From Prochilodus magdalenae (taxonomy: Eukaryota > Chordata > Actinopteri > Characiformes > Prochilodontidae): a DNA stretch of 64,000 bases. The stretch covers positions 973,001 through 1,037,000 of the forward strand of contig JAMWET010000950.1 of NCBI GenBank assembly GCA_024036415.1, written 5' to 3'. A program made the position numbers and the translations under genes. Shown one piece after another: positions 43,001-56,500 of this stretch (positions are counted from its first letter, which is position 1; each line of letters begins with the position of its first letter). The notes under the pieces are model-generated. The model saw nothing but the letters and a program-made list of their open reading frames with translations, did no database searches and was not told the DNA's origin.

Positions 43001-45798
43001 CTGATCAGGCAAGGTCCTAAACAATTGTCCCCAATTCATTTTAACATGGATTGCTTTATTTCTCTGTTTTTCTCAGAAAAACATTCAGTTATTGCTTCTG
43101 CCCCTGATTAGGCCTTTTGGCTACTTGACATTTGCTGATAACAGTGGGGTGTCACTACTGTAAGGCCTACTGGCATATTAGGTCAGTAGGTTCATCCTCT
43201 GAAGCACACTAAAGCAGGGGGGCAGCCTCATGCCCTCCTAATTTATTTGAAATAAGAAAATGCATGCCTGTAATTTGTTGTTAATGTTTATGTAATATAA
43301 ATAGCATGCTTCTTTTGTGTATTTAAACTGCACATACTATAGTAATGCTTTTTTTCATTGTTAAGATGGATGGACAAATATACAATCAGAAGTCAAATGC
43401 TCTCTACCTTTGGCAGCGTGCCCAGTGAACAACTAATATGATTAGGAGTGACAGTGAAATCAAGTGTGAGTATGAGTAACAGTCTAACCAGGTTTTAGTC
43501 AGTCGTTAGAAATAGACGCTGGCAGTAGCTCAATGGAAGGGCATTGTACTGAATGATTCACTGTAAAACTGATACATGCAAGATTAGGTATATAGTACGT
43601 TTCTAGAAATACATGACATGAAGAAAGAAAAAACCTTAGCAGAAATTATTGTTATAAAGATGTTCTGTTTTCTTGTTCTGACCAAGATATTACATCTAAG
43701 GAAACACAGCTTTAACTGAAGGCCTAGGCCTGATTTATAACCCCTTTACAACAGCGGTCATCACATTTCATCAGTAGAAGACTGACTCTCTAGTCCAGGG
43801 CAGGAGTGGGATTTCTTTTCCAACCAGGGATTATATGATGCTACGGTATTTAGAGCACTTATTGTTTGTCTGGGCATTCATGTGCATGAGTTTATTCATT
43901 AGTTCACAGTGAGCAGTAATCATCATGAGTTTTTGCTAGTAGTTTTTATCTTCGCACATGACGCTACTAGTGCAGAATAGCTTAATACATCTCATGTAAC
44001 ATGGAAATGTCTACTTATTGTGATTTGACATTTTTGCTATATGGCCCACCCCTACTTGCAGCCACTGAATTATACAGTTTGATACAGTGGTTCCCAATTT
44101 CTAAAATATAGCATCAAGCGTTTTATTAAATTAATCACTAAAAGTGTAAATAAATGTGTTTTATATGAATAAACACTGGCTGTGCTCACCTTTAGCATAT
44201 GGGTGTAGCACCACTGTACATCTGTAGCACACCCAAACAACTAAGCCAGTTAACCAACACAGCACTACAGCAATTAAAAACAGGTGTGGTCTGGTTATTC
44301 ACCGTGTTGATGATCAACAAAGTGTTGTTTTCCATACTGAAGGTGTAACCAGGACATTCCATCAATGGGACAATAAATCGCCACAGCACTACATGGCAGC
44401 TAAATTAAAAAATAAATTCTATCAGTTTACATGTTTGTTTTACTGCAGGTGTAAACCAGCGTATGTTATGTAATTTGCAGGGCAGAGTATGAATTCAGAC
44501 ATTACAGTCTGCTGCATGTGGTCTATGTGGGGGTGGCATTTGTCTTCCTGTGGCACACTTTGTAAGAGTCCATTGGCTGTGCACTTACCCTTCCCTAGGA
44601 CTGGGGTGGACTGTTGTTTGTTCAGAAGGGTCTTCCTCTTCAACATGGTTAGGGGGTTTTGGTCCATAAGTTCTCTAATGAATGCCTGAGCAGACAAAAA
44701 AAAGAGACCTGCCATGAATCCCTGGCCTACTTTTAGAGGGGTGTGTTTTCTTATCTGCAAACTGCTGGTGTGGTTGCAGGCATTCATTCTACCCAGGCAG
44801 TAGAACACCTTATTTTATCTGTTCATTCAACTGGTCTCAGTCCAACAATAGATGAGGTGTGCTGCTGCTTTGTACAAATGTTGGACCGGCCCTTTTAATT
44901 TTTTATAGAGACTTCGAAAATTAGCCCTTGTTTTTATTGAGTAACATCATAATCGGTTATAACACTACAATATCAGTGCATCACAGGGCACTAATGTATT
45001 CGTACACCCCTAGTACACCTTTAGGTCACTGTGTGCTTCTCTTGTTAGGAGGGCGCTTTCAGCTTTTTCGGTTTCTCTATCTTTCTGACAACAGGAAAAG
45101 GAAAGAGTGGTTATACTGTGATGTTAGTGCTGTTCGCTATTTCCTTAGCATGTTCAAGTCATGTTAACACAGCTGTTTGATATGTTAACTTGCTTTCTGT
45201 TATATACAGAGGTCAGTAAATGTGCAACATGTTGTTAGATCTGACTGTCCTCAGTAGTGTGTAAAAGCATGCCTTATTTTAATTTGAAATTTGCAATCAT
45301 TATTCACTATCTATTTTGCTTCCTAGGAGAGCCTTCCCTCCCCTGTACTTCACGGTAGTAAACTTTCTTGTTGGGCCACATTTGTTTTCTAAGAGCAGAT
45401 TGTGATAACAGTGCTCAGTGCAGCGCTTTTATGGTTCATATTATTAAATTAGCTGCACGGGCTGAAACATAACATTGGGTTATGCAATGAGGAGAGTAGT
45501 GTAGGTATGAAGCGGTGGTCTACAGCAGGTTCAGACATGTAGGAGATGCTGAATAACAAAGCTTACTTGCAGCACAAATTGTCAATCAAATGTGGAAACC
45601 TCCTGTCATTTCGTTGGTAATCTGGAAAGTATGTACTTTTTTGTTCAAATTGTTGGCAAATTGGGCAACAACAGAAACTGTTTGAAAAAAAAAGACCACA
45701 TTAATTTACAGTAAGAATGAAACTGAATTTTACAACATTTCTTACTCACCTCCTCTAGTGTGTAGAAACCTTCCCTCTCTCTCTGCACTCTGTGTCTG

Positions 45799-45823
45799 CC
45801 TCTCTCTCTCTCTCTCTCTCTCT
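45799..45823. repeat. (TC)n microsatellite
   Basis: About twelve TC units within a wider pyrimidine-rich patch (45770-45830). Confidence 0.9.
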
Positions 45824-46340
45824 GTCTCCTTTTCATAAAGGCACTCCTGTGCCTCCTCCTAAGGGCTAAAGATAAACTGCTTTTACAAGTTTAGTTCTCA
45901 GAGCCTTAACCCTCTCGCAGCCAGAGACGAACCAGCTTTAAGACACTAAAGGCATCAATACACTTTCTCCCACTCTCACACTCCGTCCTGTGAAAGCTTT
46001 GTATTGATGCGAAATTCCTCTGAACATGACTAGGACAACTTTATTTAGCAGCAAGGCGGAACTATTTGTTAGCCCGCATACTTCCCCATTTGGCCGGATC
46101 TGTCAAGCGCGTATCAGCAGAAGGAACTAGGCTTTGCAAAATACTCTTAACGCTCGGTTGTTCATATTTTTACACAACCCATGTTAAAAAAAAAAACAAC
46201 TTTTAAATTAACAAGAAAAATAAACAATAACGTGGGTAAATTGAAATTCGGTTCAATAAAAAAAATGCTGATATTTTTAGATGGTTAATTAAAATGAAAT
46301 TATATATTTTAAAAATTATTTCGACACAACGTATTAAAAC

Positions 46341-46341
46341 A

Positions 46342-46372
<31 letters not shown>

Positions 46373-46374
46373 AT
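46341..46374. repeat. (AAAT)n microsatellite
   Basis: About eight uninterrupted ATAA units. Confidence 0.9.
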
Positions 46375-46725
46375 GTCTCGAGCCCTACATATCAGAAGAA
46401 GCTAAAGAGCTCCCTCTACTGGTTATATGTTAGTATTGCGTTGTGGGTATTTGGTTGGGTAGTTTGTTCTACATGTTTGAAGCTAATACCTTGGTCAAAT
46501 GCGGGTAAAAAAGACCAACAAAATAAACTATTTGATTTAACATTTCTCCATAATTCAGCAAATAGCAGTATGTACACAAAGCCATTTAGAAACGTAACGA
46601 CAACAGTGGTGCTAGGAACCATACGTCTAAAGCCTTTTATAGTTGCTTCGAATAAAATTATTTGAGGAAAGTGTTGCAAATACACAAGTTCCCAGAAGGA
46701 CGTGGGGCGGAAATGTTTCTTTTTC

Positions 46726-46745
46726 AAAAAAAAAAAAAAAAAAAA
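46726..46745. repeat. Poly(A) tract
   Basis: About twenty A residues. It may be a retroposon tail, but no body was identified. Confidence 0.6.
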
Positions 46746-48676
46746 GTCCTCCTGCGTGCGAAATAACCTAACTTGTTTTTCTCAGGATAATTCACTTTAG
46801 GTAATCATCTTTCAGTTAGCCAGAGAACGGAGCCCTATGAACACCAGACAAGTTTTTGTACATACGAGGCAGAAAATAGTATAATATTCAATTAAACTGA
46901 GATATTACCATTCTTTCACCATATCCACCATTGTAACCAATTTGTTACAATGAACAATTTCTCATAAAAACACTCAGAATGACTGTTTACAACATCAACT
47001 ACTGAACTGTACAAAACCAGAATTTTCCTTTATGTCAATGTCTTACTTTATTGTGCTCTGCTGATCTGGAAAGGGAATGAGTAGAAAGTTCTGAACACAT
47101 TGGCATTAGATGGCAGCACAACACTACAGATGTGGCGTCTATATAAGTTGGTTTGACATGCAGCAGTTTTGGTGTGGTCTCAATTCTTGTAATCATAAAC
47201 TATGGTATTATAAAATCAGTTGAATCAGATACGCTCTGTGTATAATATAGCTTAATAACTGAAACACAGGACAATTTGTAAGATTTTAGGATTAAGGCAC
47301 TGACCACTACTTACAAAAAGGTAGTAACTACTAGGAATGGAAGATCTTATGATAACGTGCTTGGTTTACTATGATCAGTCATGACTGCAACAAAGTACAG
47401 CTCTGTTTACTGCTTGACTTGACTAAATTAAATTTTTATTAAAGATTGTACTGTAAGTTCTAGTAAGATTGTACAGTAAGATTGTAATGAAGTTTCCTAT
47501 TGCCCACAGGCTTTTATGAACCACCTGTGAACGCTGTATTTAAAGAAATTGCCATTTACATTGTTTATCACATTTTTAGATTTAAACTTTGTGCATACAG
47601 ATGGAACAGTGTGCTTAATGCAAAAGGCTAATCTTATATGTTGACCATTGTTCTTGCACTTAATGCTGCCCTGGAAATGAGACAGACACTTATTCTTTCA
47701 CTTGCAAATGTTTAATGGTTGATCATATAATTAGCCTTCACTTAACAATGATTCACAAGGACATGGGTATATCATTTGAGCAGTATAAAAGCACTGGTTA
47801 AATACCTCATTTCAAAATGACAATAGCTAAAATATACAATGCCCATATTATTATTTCATGTACAAAAAATAGTCTAATCTCCAAGATTACAAGTACATTA
47901 TGGAGTGCATAAATATTTGGATTCATAACATACAGGTTACATTTAAAATTTTTATAGACATTAATGATGCAATAAACATACTGATCAAAAAAAGATATAT
48001 TGCACAGTTCCCTCTGTATATACACATCCAGCGTCAAGTACGTAAGCGTCTTCCTTTGCCAGATATTGATGTCCCATTCACTTTTTGCAAAGATCTCCAT
48101 GTGGGACTTTGTTGGTGAGTCATTTAGCTGGTTTAAGATTCCTTTTCTCCTTTTTGATCCTTCATTCGCCTTTCTAGGAAGCTGATAGTCCGGGATAAGT
48201 CCATTGCTCCTCTGGACGGTGAAGAAGGGGCACATCCTGCGCTGGGAGAGAGACAGAGAGCCTTGTCAGGTCCCAGAGCTCCCTCAGAATGAGAAATATC
48301 CCAATCCCATGCACCCAGAACTGCTTGACTGTCTGCTACACCGCTGCTTTACAACCACCCACCCCCCTCCCACTCCCCCCTCCCCTCGCTGTGATCTGAC
48401 TCGAACTCCTGCTCCCCTTTCTTATGAGACAGAACTGCCTGACCCACTTTACACAAACACCCCTTCTTTCCAGGTGACCAGAGTCCTTATCCTCAATCCT
48501 GTCTCTCACTTAAAGGGTGGAGAAAGGAGTTCCAGCTGCTTGCACGTGTAGCGTTTGTCCCCCACCTTTGTGCCTGGAGAGGACACCCTAAAGTTTAGCA
48601 AAGGAGCTGTCAGTAGTATTTCAGCAAACTGAGCCAGCATGAGAGAAAAGGCTCAGGACAAACCACAGCTCGGGGT

Positions 48677-49769
48677 CTATGTCCGTTTTTGAGGTGATCC
48701 ACGTCTCTGGGGTTGGAGCCAGGTAAGCTTTACATGACCCTGACCGCCCATTAGAGTGGTGGAGAGCTGAGGCAGCGAGCGCCTCCTCCTGCGACCGTAA
48801 CCATGTGGGCTGATCTTATCTTGAGGGGCACTGTTAGTCCTCTCACGGTGCTGGTTGAGTCGGTGAGCCAAATCGTGCACTGAACAGGTGAGCAGGTTAC
48901 AACCCCGCTTTACTCTCTCATTCACTTGACCACTGCAGAGAGAGGGTGAGAGAGAAAGAAAGAAAGTTAAATACAAAGAAAGAAAATATATATGTACATT
49001 TAAAAAAAACAAAAGAAAAACTTTAGGTAAAAAAGAATGTAAGAAAAAAATGATTGTAGGGAAGAACAGGAATAGAGAATAAGAAAGAAAGAAAAAAAGA
49101 AAGAAAGACTATAAGGGAAGAAATTATGGAGAAAAATAAGAATGACAGAAAGAGCAAAAAAAGATGAAAATGATAAAAGAAAAGCATGATCAAGGAAAGA
49201 AAAATAGCAACAGATTAAAGAAAGGTATAAAAACAGGGAGGAAAAAATGCAAAAAAGACAGAAAGATAATACATAATAAAAGCAAAGAGAAGACAAATCA
49301 GCAGATTATGGAAATGCTGTAATTGAAGTAGATCAGTATTATTATTTTCAGCCTGTCAGACAGAGTGTGATAGAAGTCTAAGACTTGAGTTTGTTCAGGA
49401 TCACAGACTGTAATGTTGTAATGCAGGTAGCTCTCCTGGTGGATGAAAGAGGAAGTGTACCTGTGCTTGAGCGTGGGGGACCCTGTATCTTCGTTCTGCT
49501 GCTGAAATTCTCCTGAATCTTCCAAACTGTCAGGCGCACACAGCTCCCTCCTCAACCTGCTCTGCAGCCACACACTCAGCCTGTATCACACATAGACAAC
49601 CAAATCAGTACCAAAGATTCACCAACACACGTATATGAACACAGACATATATAAAAAGAACTGATGCTTTGGCATACTTGTTTCCTCCATCAGAGTTGAG
49701 CTGAAGGTTTGCACTTAGAGCCCAAGGCAAGAGAGTGACCAGCAAACTGCAAAGCAAAGCTTTCTTCAT
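48677..49769 (-). CDS. adm: Preproadrenomedullin
   Basis: Three coding exons, read downward: 49769-49678, 49580-49461 and 48932-48677. They total 468 bases and 155 residues; the human precursor is 185. Residues 1-20 are a signal peptide (MKKALLCSLLVTLLPWALSA). A PAMP-like stretch LSVWLQSRLRREL follows at about 32-44. A dibasic site KR (79-80) precedes GCNLLTCSVHDLAHRL, whose two Cys make the six-residue disulfide ring of the calcitonin/CGRP/adrenomedullin family. The peptide ends KISPHGYG and then five Arg, an amidation-plus-cleavage signal. This predicts a 36-residue amidated hormone (81-116) acting on CLR/RAMP receptors in vessels. Synteny with ampd3 supports adm over adm2. The ring and tail differ from the usual form. 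Confidence 0.9.
48945..49290. repeat. Purine-rich (GAAA)-type low-complexity tract in the last adm intron
   Basis: Almost uninterrupted A/G-rich sequence with many GAAAGAAA blocks. The apparent reading frames on the opposite strand here are a by-product of this composition. Confidence 0.85.
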
Positions 49770-49785
49770 TTTGGACTGGACTGAC

Positions 49786-50096
49786 CTGTGAAAAGAGTTC
49801 TGTTGAGTATGAGAGAAAAGAACACACAATATATACCCACAGCGTGTCTGTGTATCACTAGTTCCTGCATGCTAAAACATGTAACATTCAGGGAGCTGTG
49901 ACAAGGCAGAATGTGAGGAAACAAGTGCTGGGCTGCTTTGCTGGGGGTAGATAATGCTCCCTCGTGCAAAGTGATGATAACCACAATTCTGACAGGCAGA
50001 TGTCTTCCCAACCCAAACCCTGACCTCTGAGGAAATGTAGAAAATAAATTCCCCTAGGAAACAGTTAACTTTGAGCAGCATTCCAAGTATACATAC
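49786..50096 (-). other. 5' UTR intron of adm
   Basis: On the minus strand, CTTCTCAG|GTATGT at 50097/50096 is a strong donor and TCTTTTCACAG|GTCAG at 49786/49785 a strong acceptor. The ATG lies 16 bases into the next exon. The first exon would be non-coding, from about 50250 to 50097. Mammalian ADM also has a non-coding first exon. Confidence 0.6.
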
Positions 50097-50275
50097 CTGA
50101 GAAGCTCTATTCTTGATTAGGAATTAAAGAGCTCTACTTCTGACTTCACAAATTCTGATGAAAGGTCCAGAGAAACAGATAGTTCCCAAATAACGTCCAC
50201 TTCTCTGTATAGTAGTAGATAAGGATGTAGCTGTAATACTACCAAAGCTCTGAGTGTAAAAGGCAAACCTGGGAG

Positions 50276-50284
50276 CCTTTTATA
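50276..50284 (-). promoter_or_regulatory. TATA box of adm
   Basis: TATAAAAGG on the minus strand, about 180 bases upstream of the predicted first donor. This predicts transcription start near 50250. ADM promoters are known to carry a TATA box. Confidence 0.65.
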
Positions 50285-53200
50285 CTTTACAGGGGGTGGG
50301 AGGAGGCGGGAGCTAGCCTGAGTGACAGCCAGCCACATCCCCATTCTAAACTAACCAACAAGTCTACATGCCCTGTCTTATTGGGACAAAGTGTGTTCCA
50401 GGAATTCTCTGAGAGATTCCTGCTTATTTTTTCCAACATGATTAAAATGACTCGACTCAATAACACTCTCAGGCCGTCTGTTACAGTGCATCTCAAATCC
50501 TCACATTTTCATGGTATAATTTCTTCTATGCAAACAAGAAAGCTCAGAGAGTTTTGAGTCTTGGAGAGCATAAAATCTGAAATGCATATTTCATTGGTGT
50601 CCATTTACCAGACAAATATTCCTGAATGACAGTATTTCATAAATCCTCCATAACGGTCTTCCTGTGTGTGGAATGCATGTCTTAATTGGTCATTTAGAGT
50701 TCATTTCAGCTGATAAAGCTTGGAATAACCACTCGACCCCCGCATTCCAGCCACCTACGCATTTTGCTAACGTTTAAGGAATGTGGATGTACTCATTACT
50801 ATATCCAGAACAACTAATCTCACACCAGCTGACTATGCAAATGATTAAGGAGCATACCCAGGCATGTCATTATAATTATGCATTTCAAAATTGCAAATGT
50901 AATGCAGTTTTACCGCTAACCACACCTGTGGTTTATCCCTTTGTGGAATTGATCCAAACTGTTTTATGGTCCAACACCATCCAGTTGAAACTGGACTAGC
51001 TTGTCAGTCTTGTCATTTCTAAAGCATACTCATATATTACATATTCATTTTACTGAGGAGACTTAGTTCTCCCATTGGACTCCTAAAAAACAGATTATTT
51101 ACATTACGTTTAGAAGGATAGGGCACAGATAATAAGACATAGGCTGCTTTACCCAGTAACAGAGCTACATTAGTGTGTGGTAATGCTATGTTTAATGCTT
51201 TGTTTCCTTAGGAAGCTGAACATTCATTTAGGCTATTACTCTACTACTTAATACATTTCAACTAACTAGCTGAAATCCCTAAAAAATGTGAAACTTTAGA
51301 TCGTGTGGAACAGTGATCAGAGAGGTAGATGATAAATAGACATTAACAAAGATGAAAGATGTAGAACATTGAAACAGTAAAAGAAATGCATACAGAGTCA
51401 AATCTCAGGCAGATAAACATGTACTTTATATGCGGATAAACATTTACAATATATTACTATAATTGAACAACTTTATGGTGTTATAAGAATGTAATGCAAC
51501 TGTCAAGCTTGCAGTATTTCACTGTGTTGAATGAAGTAAACGTGATGAACAGTATGAGCAGTGATCCCAGGCCTTTCCTGCAGTGATATTTCAAGGGGAC
51601 TAACTCTTTACAACAGTCCTTCTGACTGATGAAGCCTGCTTATGCTCTGTACACTTGTGTTTAGTTTTCAGATGCAGTGTTCCAGTACGCTGGCTTTAGT
51701 GACCTCGTCTGCTGCATCAAAATGGAATTGCAAATAGGCTTTGAGCCCCTTGTGACTATGGTAACATCACGTTAAGTACCACAGAAGTCCCTGGAAAGAG
51801 CGCAAACAACTGATAAAATGGTTTTTACGTGCTGAGAGAGTAACCATCTTTGTCCTGCCCTATTTTCCCTCAACCATTAAGTACTCCAATTTATATTCTC
51901 TCCCTGACTTTTAAAGCCACATAAATAAGCGCTAACTTGTTTTTCATTAGTGAAAAAAGAGTATATCACTAACAACTTTGTGGTCATATCACACAAAGCC
52001 TCTCTTTGAAATAAACAGCTAATAGCTTAATTGCATTGCATTGTCTGGCCATTCAGACCTCATACCAGCTGAGTTGTCTCTGGCCACTGCTGGTCCAGCA
52101 GGCCCACGGGTAAACAATGTCTCGTACTCACCATGTTTCTCTGGGTGTGAAGTGACAAATGATTGTTTGGATCCAGAAGGACATAGTGTTCTTAGGCTGC
52201 TTTGACTCCATTGTATTCCTCTGTTGTTTAGCTAGGATAAGCACAGTTTTTAAAGCCTAATGATAATGCTACTGACGCTATTGCCTGATGCTGGCCACAC
52301 CACACTATTCAGTCACCTAACATATTTGCTCTACTAAAGGCCTTTTGTCAGAAACCAGAATGATCATCTGGTTATGCTGGTAATAAAACATATCAGCTGT
52401 TGGATCTTTTCTTTGTTAGCTATATGTATCTAAAATAATTCACAAAAATGAGTGAAAGTAGTAGAGAATGGAACTTCTAACAATGTTGCAAGACTTTTTA
52501 GTTTTGAGAGAATTAACCTCCACCTTTTGTGTATCTGTCCATCATTCCACTGTGAAAAGACAACTCTGAAGGGCTGTGTAGTTGTAAGAAAGGCATTCCT
52601 GAAATTAGGCAAATAAACAAAATAAAAGAAAGTCTTCCAGTCAATTAAAGGAGTTGCTGGTATTATCAGAACAATGGACTGATTATCCCTCACTAGACCT
52701 CTAGACCTCACCTCAGGTAATCCTTAAATAGAGTAGGACTGGGACATAATTGAACATGGGTTGATTGGCACCCCCTGTTCGGAAACCTTTCAGGGCTGCA
52801 GTGGATGTAAAGGCAATGGAGGTCTGCAGATTATATCATGACTGATTAATATCAGTGTTCAGGAATAAAAGACAAAAACATGGTTAGAGCGAGCATGGAT
52901 TCTTCTTCCAGTTATAAATGAGTCATTGTCTGTTGTTGTTTTCCAAACATCATTATGCCATAGAAGCAGAATCACTGACTATCTTGAACTCTAGGTGCCT
53001 TGGAATCCCTGCCATAAATTTGATGTGCTTATTAACAAGCCTGTAGAAAACCCATTACCATTTATTGCCTGTGCCAAGGTTGTTTCACATTCAGTCAGCT
53101 CTCTTTAGGGGTTGTGATTTTTTTTGTGAACATTGGCTTTTGCTTAGCATATCTGTGAAGAGGTGAGGCTGACGCATTAGCCTTTCTATTTTTATGCTGG

Positions 53201-53494
53201 CCGTCACTGAGAGGTTGCGGAGCGCATGAGATTTATTTGTTTTATCCATTTGCTGATCAGTTTCTTTTTAATGTGGCTTGATATATAAGCATCCAGCTGA
53301 GGGTGGGAAATGGGCCTGATTAGAAGCAAGTGGCAAGTCCTGTGTTGTGTGAACACTGTTTTTGTGCTCTGTGAAAAATCACAAACAGATCCAGATAGCA
53401 GCATTTTTTTTTTACAATCAGAGTAGAGGAACAGCTTATCTAAAACTGGTTTGTTTCATGTTTCAGTTTGTGTCAAATTCAATTTTGACTGACA

Positions 53495-53541
53495 GTATAT
53501 ATATATATATATATACACATACACACATACATATATATATA
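53495..53541. repeat. (TA)n(CA)n(TA)n microsatellite
   Basis: About nine TA units, then a short ACAC patch, then TA again. Confidence 0.9.
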
Positions 53542-56500
53542 GATACCTTTGCTGTCCACTGAAAAGCATGTATCTTCATTTTTGTATATTTTTACTTTTA
53601 TGCATCATTTGAACACAGCAGCTACTGTTTGCACAGTGTCAAAACATAATGATGATATATGGACCAACAGAAATGCTCTAAAAATTTTTGGAAAAAACTG
53701 TCTGGTTCCATTGACTTACATTAAAGTTAAATTAGGTTTTTAGCCTTTCCTGTAAAGTTGGCATTTTGGAGATATCTATGTTTTATGTTGCAGAAATATC
53801 TGCTAAAGTTAGCATGTTAAAGTTAGCTTTGAGTCTGTTGCTTCGAGTCTCAGTGTTTGCTCTCGGCAAGAAAACATTTTTTGTGAATTGGTAAATAAAT
53901 GGAAAAAGTGTGATTATGTCGAGTCTGAATTTGGCAGATTGTGCCATTTTACATATTGCTCCTTTAAGGTCTATATACAATTAAGCTTTATGCATGTGTA
54001 AAGCCTCACTGACCTGTTCCTCGTTCACTCACAATCGCATACCCTTTTAAGCTCCTTTCCAAATAAGATGCAAACACTTCCACATGCTTAAAACCATCTC
54101 TCTGTGGACACCCACAACCGCCTTCTGCTGGTTTCTGCTCTACAAGGGCCTCCAGCACCTCAAGATTACTTCATTCATCATAAAATCTCATTGGAATTAA
54201 GCTTAAACAGGCAACACCTTCATAACGCTGTAGTCATATAGCTTTCCTGGAAGCTAAGGTACATCACCAGTTCCTAAGAATGTGAAAAGTTTATCTTCAC
54301 AGTACAAATAACCCATTCATACTGGAATTCTGCTGTTGGACCCTTCCGGCTCACCAGCAGTTTTTATAGGATAAGCTGTGAAGATCTACCGTCATGTAGG
54401 TGATTATTACGCACACCTTCCATAGCTGTTTTCTCTGCTATTCAACTTTTGAGTCAACACTTCATTTTAGAGGCATTTTCATTCTCTGGAACCACTTAAA
54501 GTTAATTCGCTGCAATGTTTTATCTAAACCGCCATTGTCTGGCGTTTTGATTATTTACACTTGTGGCTATGCCACAGTTTTGCTTGGTCAGTGATTGTTT
54601 CTCTTAATCTGATTTTCAAACAGAAAGGCTGTGGAGGCCGGCTGACTCAGTTAGGTGTCTAACAGGATGTGACAGCATGGAAATCTCATGCCTCAGAATA
54701 AATGTCTTCAGTAGGGATTCTAGGAAATTCCTAAATGATCCCCTCTGCATAGCGGCTGTCTATGAGTGCTTATATTTGTTGCGTCCATAACCTTGCTTTG
54801 CTCTGAAAGTCACTGTTAAAGTGCCGATCACTGTACCAATTATTCCAGTTCCGTTATATAAGGCTGCTAGGAAGGTCACTGAGGTGTTGCTGACTTCAAG
54901 GAGCAGACTGTTTTATTGCATGAGGTGTAGTCATGCATACACTCTCTACAATTAACAATGTCTTTGAGGGAGTGGGTAAATTCAGTGATAGCACTTGAAT
55001 CTAGCATAGCGTATGCATGTTATGACATTAGAGATTTAAAACCATGCTTACGCACTGTAAAGTGTCGTGATTATAAGAATAATCAAGCACATGCATGCAT
55101 CAAGCAAACGTCATGCACAGTGTCAGATTAAGGTGATCAGGGGTCCACTAGGTGTTCCATAGGCAACACTTTGAAATGGCCCCGCATGTCTCCCACACAC
55201 AGGAACACAAACATTTGCCACCGCAACCAGCAACAGTCTGTAGTGGTGAGCTGAACTTCCCACCCTCTGTTTGCCATCAACTGCAGTGGTGGAATAAACT
55301 GGATGTAGTTTTTTTTTTCCTAGATTAACTTGCCATTTGTACTAGCTGTTTTCCATTAGATGCATGTTTTTAGAGAAGCACAGCTTCAGGTGTTGATGTT
55401 GGTGTTCTGACATGGTTCCAGGCCCAGTATGCCATCTATGCGCATCAGTTTTAGCTCAGTTTGTTAGGTGCGAGCTGTAAGAAGGGGGAGCTACTGTTGC
55501 TGCCGCAGTTGTGGAGGCTGTAGCAGCTGCTGATGGTATGGCTCTGCCTCAGTCTTGTTTTCATAATTTGATTCAGTGGCAGGACCTGAGCACTTTTCAT
55601 ACTTGCAGATAGTGTAGTCTGTGTCAGATCTAGTATTTGAGCTTGCTGCAGCTAACCCTCTTAGTGTACGCATAGCTAGTATACATTTAAGAGACATTTC
55701 CAACACACTTAATTGCACTGGCTCAAGATTTTGCTACATACAGTACATGTATATTTTTATTCTGATTAATCAGTGGCCCCAATCCCTGTGTGGGCCCCTA
55801 CTATCCTATTGTAGGGTAATCCTAGGGTGCTAATATGGCTCTGTGCCCGTTGAATGCCTCACCTTACAAGTAAATGATGAGTCACGTGTAAATCCAAGTT
55901 TACATATTTGCTATACGTAATCCCAGTGTTTACGGAAAGCAATCACTGTGATTCATCTAAAACTGTGTTCACTTAATTTACTTGTGTAACTTGCAAACAA
56001 AGAGTACTCAACAGAGTGCATAAATAAATGAAACTTAAATGAGTCATTTTTCCATATACCATTAGACTGCTTCTCTAAAAGATCTCTTCCTCACAGCCTA
56101 ATGAGAAGCTGGCTGCTAATATTTCATCCAGAGACATTAAAAGAGATGAGTGGGTATGCATACTGTTTATTTGACATTGTGAACCAGGTCCAGAGGTCTC
56201 ACTACTTAATACACGAGTTAATAATGTACTCCAGTCATGTGTTTCAAAGTATTTCTGTCTCTCCAAAACAGAGAAATAATGCATTTTAAAGGTCCTTTTG
56301 AGGGTGTTGAGTTTTTTAAGTGTGTCAAGTGACCTAAATTGCCTGGTGTGAGTGTTAAGTGACTCCTGTTGCTTGGTTGGCACAGAAAACCTTAAAAAGC
56401 TGAGAATTAACTTTGCTGAAGTGATTAGCTGCCCTTAAACATCCAAACTTCCCATTGAACATTGTGTCCCTATGCCTGAACTTGCCCAGTGTAGAAGCAT

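Larger units (their letters stand above)
40981..47800. other. Gene-poor region between ampd3 and adm
   Basis: No protein-coding exon could be supported on either strand. It contains microsatellites and AT-rich unique-looking sequence. Upstream promoter elements of ampd3 and the 3' side of adm may lie here. Confidence 0.5.

Noticed and set aside
43517..43560. GGCAGTAGCTCAATGGAAGGGC, resembling a tRNA-type promoter of a SINE
   Set aside because: Only a box-A-like match; no B box, body or tail could be followed.
47807..48235. 142-codon minus-strand frame downstream of adm
   Set aside because: AT-rich composition with Ile/Tyr/Asn-rich product, no recognisable motif; more likely adm 3' UTR and flank.
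49000..49296. 98-codon frame rich in Phe, Leu and Ser opposite the purine tract
   Set aside because: A by-product of the GAAA-type low-complexity sequence.
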